A stretch of DNA of 5,275 bases. Origin: an uncultured Eubacteriaceae bacterium. Lineage in GTDB: Bacteria > Bacillota > Clostridia > Lachnospirales > CAG-274. The notes beneath the pieces were generated by a model. It searched no databases. It worked only from the letters and a program-made list of their open reading frames with translations, and was not told the DNA's origin. Below are positions 4,594 to 5,275 of the stretch, one piece after another (the first letter of the stretch is position 1; each line of letters begins with the position of its first letter). The position numbers were made by a program, and so were the translations under genes. The stretch is taken from the NCBI GenBank assembly GCA_947565475.1, contig CANOGI010000161.1, positions 1 through 5,275 of the forward strand, in the 5' to 3' direction.

Positions 4594-5275
4594 ATGAAAA
4601 AGAAAATAAGTGTAATTTTATTATCAACAATATTAACCGGAACGGTGTTAATCGGGACTTTATCCACGTTTGCGGAAAATATCAAAACAGAGCAATATGA
4701 AAATATTTCGCCAAAAATTTCTAAAGATAAAATCAAATTTGGTAAAATCACAGCTATCTCCAATAACACAATTTCTCTCACACTTTTTGAAAGATCAGAA
4801 AAACAAACAGCAAATAAAAAACTCTCTAAATCCCTCTCAGATGATATTAGTGAGGATAGTAATAAAAAAGAACCCCTTATTCCTTTATCAAACGAGACCA
4901 TTACTATTGACGTTACCGATTCTGTTAAAATCAAGACTGAATCTTCCGATTCCTCTGATATTTCCTCTCTGTCCGTTGATGATGTCATAACACTTGTTTA
5001 TAATGACGATAACGAGCTTATTGAGATTTCAAATATCCACGGCAGAATCTTTAAAAACAAAAATATTAAACTCGCTAAAATTACTTCAATATCCGACAAC
5101 ACTCTCTCCGTTTCTATTGCTGAGAAACCTGAAAAAAATACAGACTCAAAACCTTCTGACTCTATATCATACGAGGATAATTATAAAAAAGAGCCTCCTC
5201 TACCTTTCTCAGAAGAAACTATTACTATTGACGTTACCGATTCTGTTAAAATCAAGACTGAATCTTCCGATTCCT
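4594..5275 (+). CDS. Secreted Ser/Asp/Lys-rich repeat protein (3' end beyond the window)
   Basis: At least 227 residues, still open at the right edge. ATG 4594 has GAAGG eight bases upstream. Residues 1-27 form an export signal, with Lys-Lys-Lys, a hydrophobic core and cleavage likely after Thr-Phe-Ala27, and no lipobox. The mature part is built of repeats. Each opens with KIT(A/S)IS(N/D)NT(I/L)S (51-61 and 162-172), then a variable acidic/Lys linker, then ETITIDVTDSVKIKTESSDS (101-120 and 208-227). After the first unit comes SVDDVITLVYNDDNELIEIS (127-146). The alternation of short beta strands with a 'DDVITLVY' step resembles OB-like repeat domains such as DUF5666, but I infer this only from pattern. 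The role is unknown; a cell-surface or secreted protein is likely. The gene is monocistronic as far as visible. A frame on the opposite strand is a shadow. Confidence 0.87.
   Translation, partial: MKKKISVILLSTILTGTVLIGTLSTFAENIKTEQYENISPKISKDKIKFGKITAISNNTISLTLFERSEKQTANKKLSKSLSDDISEDSNKKEPLIPLSNETITIDVTDSVKIKTESSDSSDISSLSVDDVITLVYNDDNELIEISNIHGRIFKNKNIKLAKITSISDNTLSVSIAEKPEKNTDSKPSDSISYEDNYKKEPPLPFSEETITIDVTDSVKIKTESSDS
4900..4954 (+). repeat. Direct repeat copy 1 inside the repeat-protein gene
   Basis: These 55 bases are identical to 5221-5275, 321 bp (107 codons) further on, including every third codon position. Identity stops on the left at a C/T difference (4899 against 5220). They encode ITIDVTDSVKIKTESSDS. 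Confidence 0.95.
5221..5275 (+). repeat. Direct repeat copy 2, cut by the window edge
   Basis: An exact match to 4900-4954 through the last base of the window, so the true repeat may be longer. It is in frame with copy 1 and marks the second protein repeat unit. Confidence 0.95.

Noticed and set aside
4566..4990. Two further ORFs (leftward 140 codons at 4566-4988, rightward 106 codons at 4670-4990) over the repeat-protein gene
   Set aside because: The frame starting at ATG 4594 has a ribosome site, a clear export signal and in-frame protein repeats, and it stays open to the window edge; the others are its shadows.
1..5275. CRISPR array, tRNA or rRNA genes
   Set aside because: No regularly spaced repeats with unique spacers, no cloverleaf with TTC-loop signature and no conserved rRNA stretches were seen on either strand.

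Overview
The window is strongly A+T-rich DNA (about 30% G+C by eye). It has AGGAGG-type ribosome binding sites, sigma-A promoters with extended -10 boxes, a lipoprotein signal peptide, a soluble chemoreceptor and a small Xre-type regulator paired with a four-helix membrane protein. This points to a low-GC Firmicute, most likely an anaerobic clostridial-type bacterium. That assignment is an inference from style, and no marker gene here fixes the genus.

Layout. Bases 1-82 may hold the tail of a rightward gene, or a structured non-coding segment. A bidirectional terminator follows at 135-185. Two leftward genes come next: an amino-acid-type ABC solute-binding lipoprotein (1029-214) and a cytoplasmic methyl-accepting chemotaxis protein with a C-terminal zinc-binding CZB domain (2634-1267). 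Upstream of the chemoreceptor, at about 2885-3067, is a block richer in G+C and able to fold. It is preceded by a near-consensus leftward promoter (3102-3074) and contains no convincing ORF, so it may be a small RNA or a long leader.

From 3245 rightward there is a compact regulatory cassette. A strong promoter has one palindromic operator over its -35 box and a near-identical one over its start site. It drives a 65-residue helix-turn-helix protein and a 134-residue membrane protein, and the unit ends in a 10-bp hairpin. The pattern predicts negative autoregulation.

The 660-base gap from 3933 to 4593 contains a 206-bp element (4188-4393). It is bounded by 19-nt inverted repeats with one mismatch, has a core near 60% G+C full of small hairpins, and carries no transposase. 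It looks like a MITE-like dispersed repeat or a structured RNA domain. The window ends inside a rightward gene for a secreted Ser/Asp/Lys-rich repeat protein (4594 to the edge), whose second repeat copies at least 55 bp of the first exactly.

The genes do not form one obvious pathway. The binding protein and the chemoreceptor could both belong to nutrient sensing and taxis, but they are 237 bp apart and need not be co-transcribed. The most unusual material is between genes: the possible RNA upstream of the chemoreceptor, the inverted-repeat element, and several palindromes.
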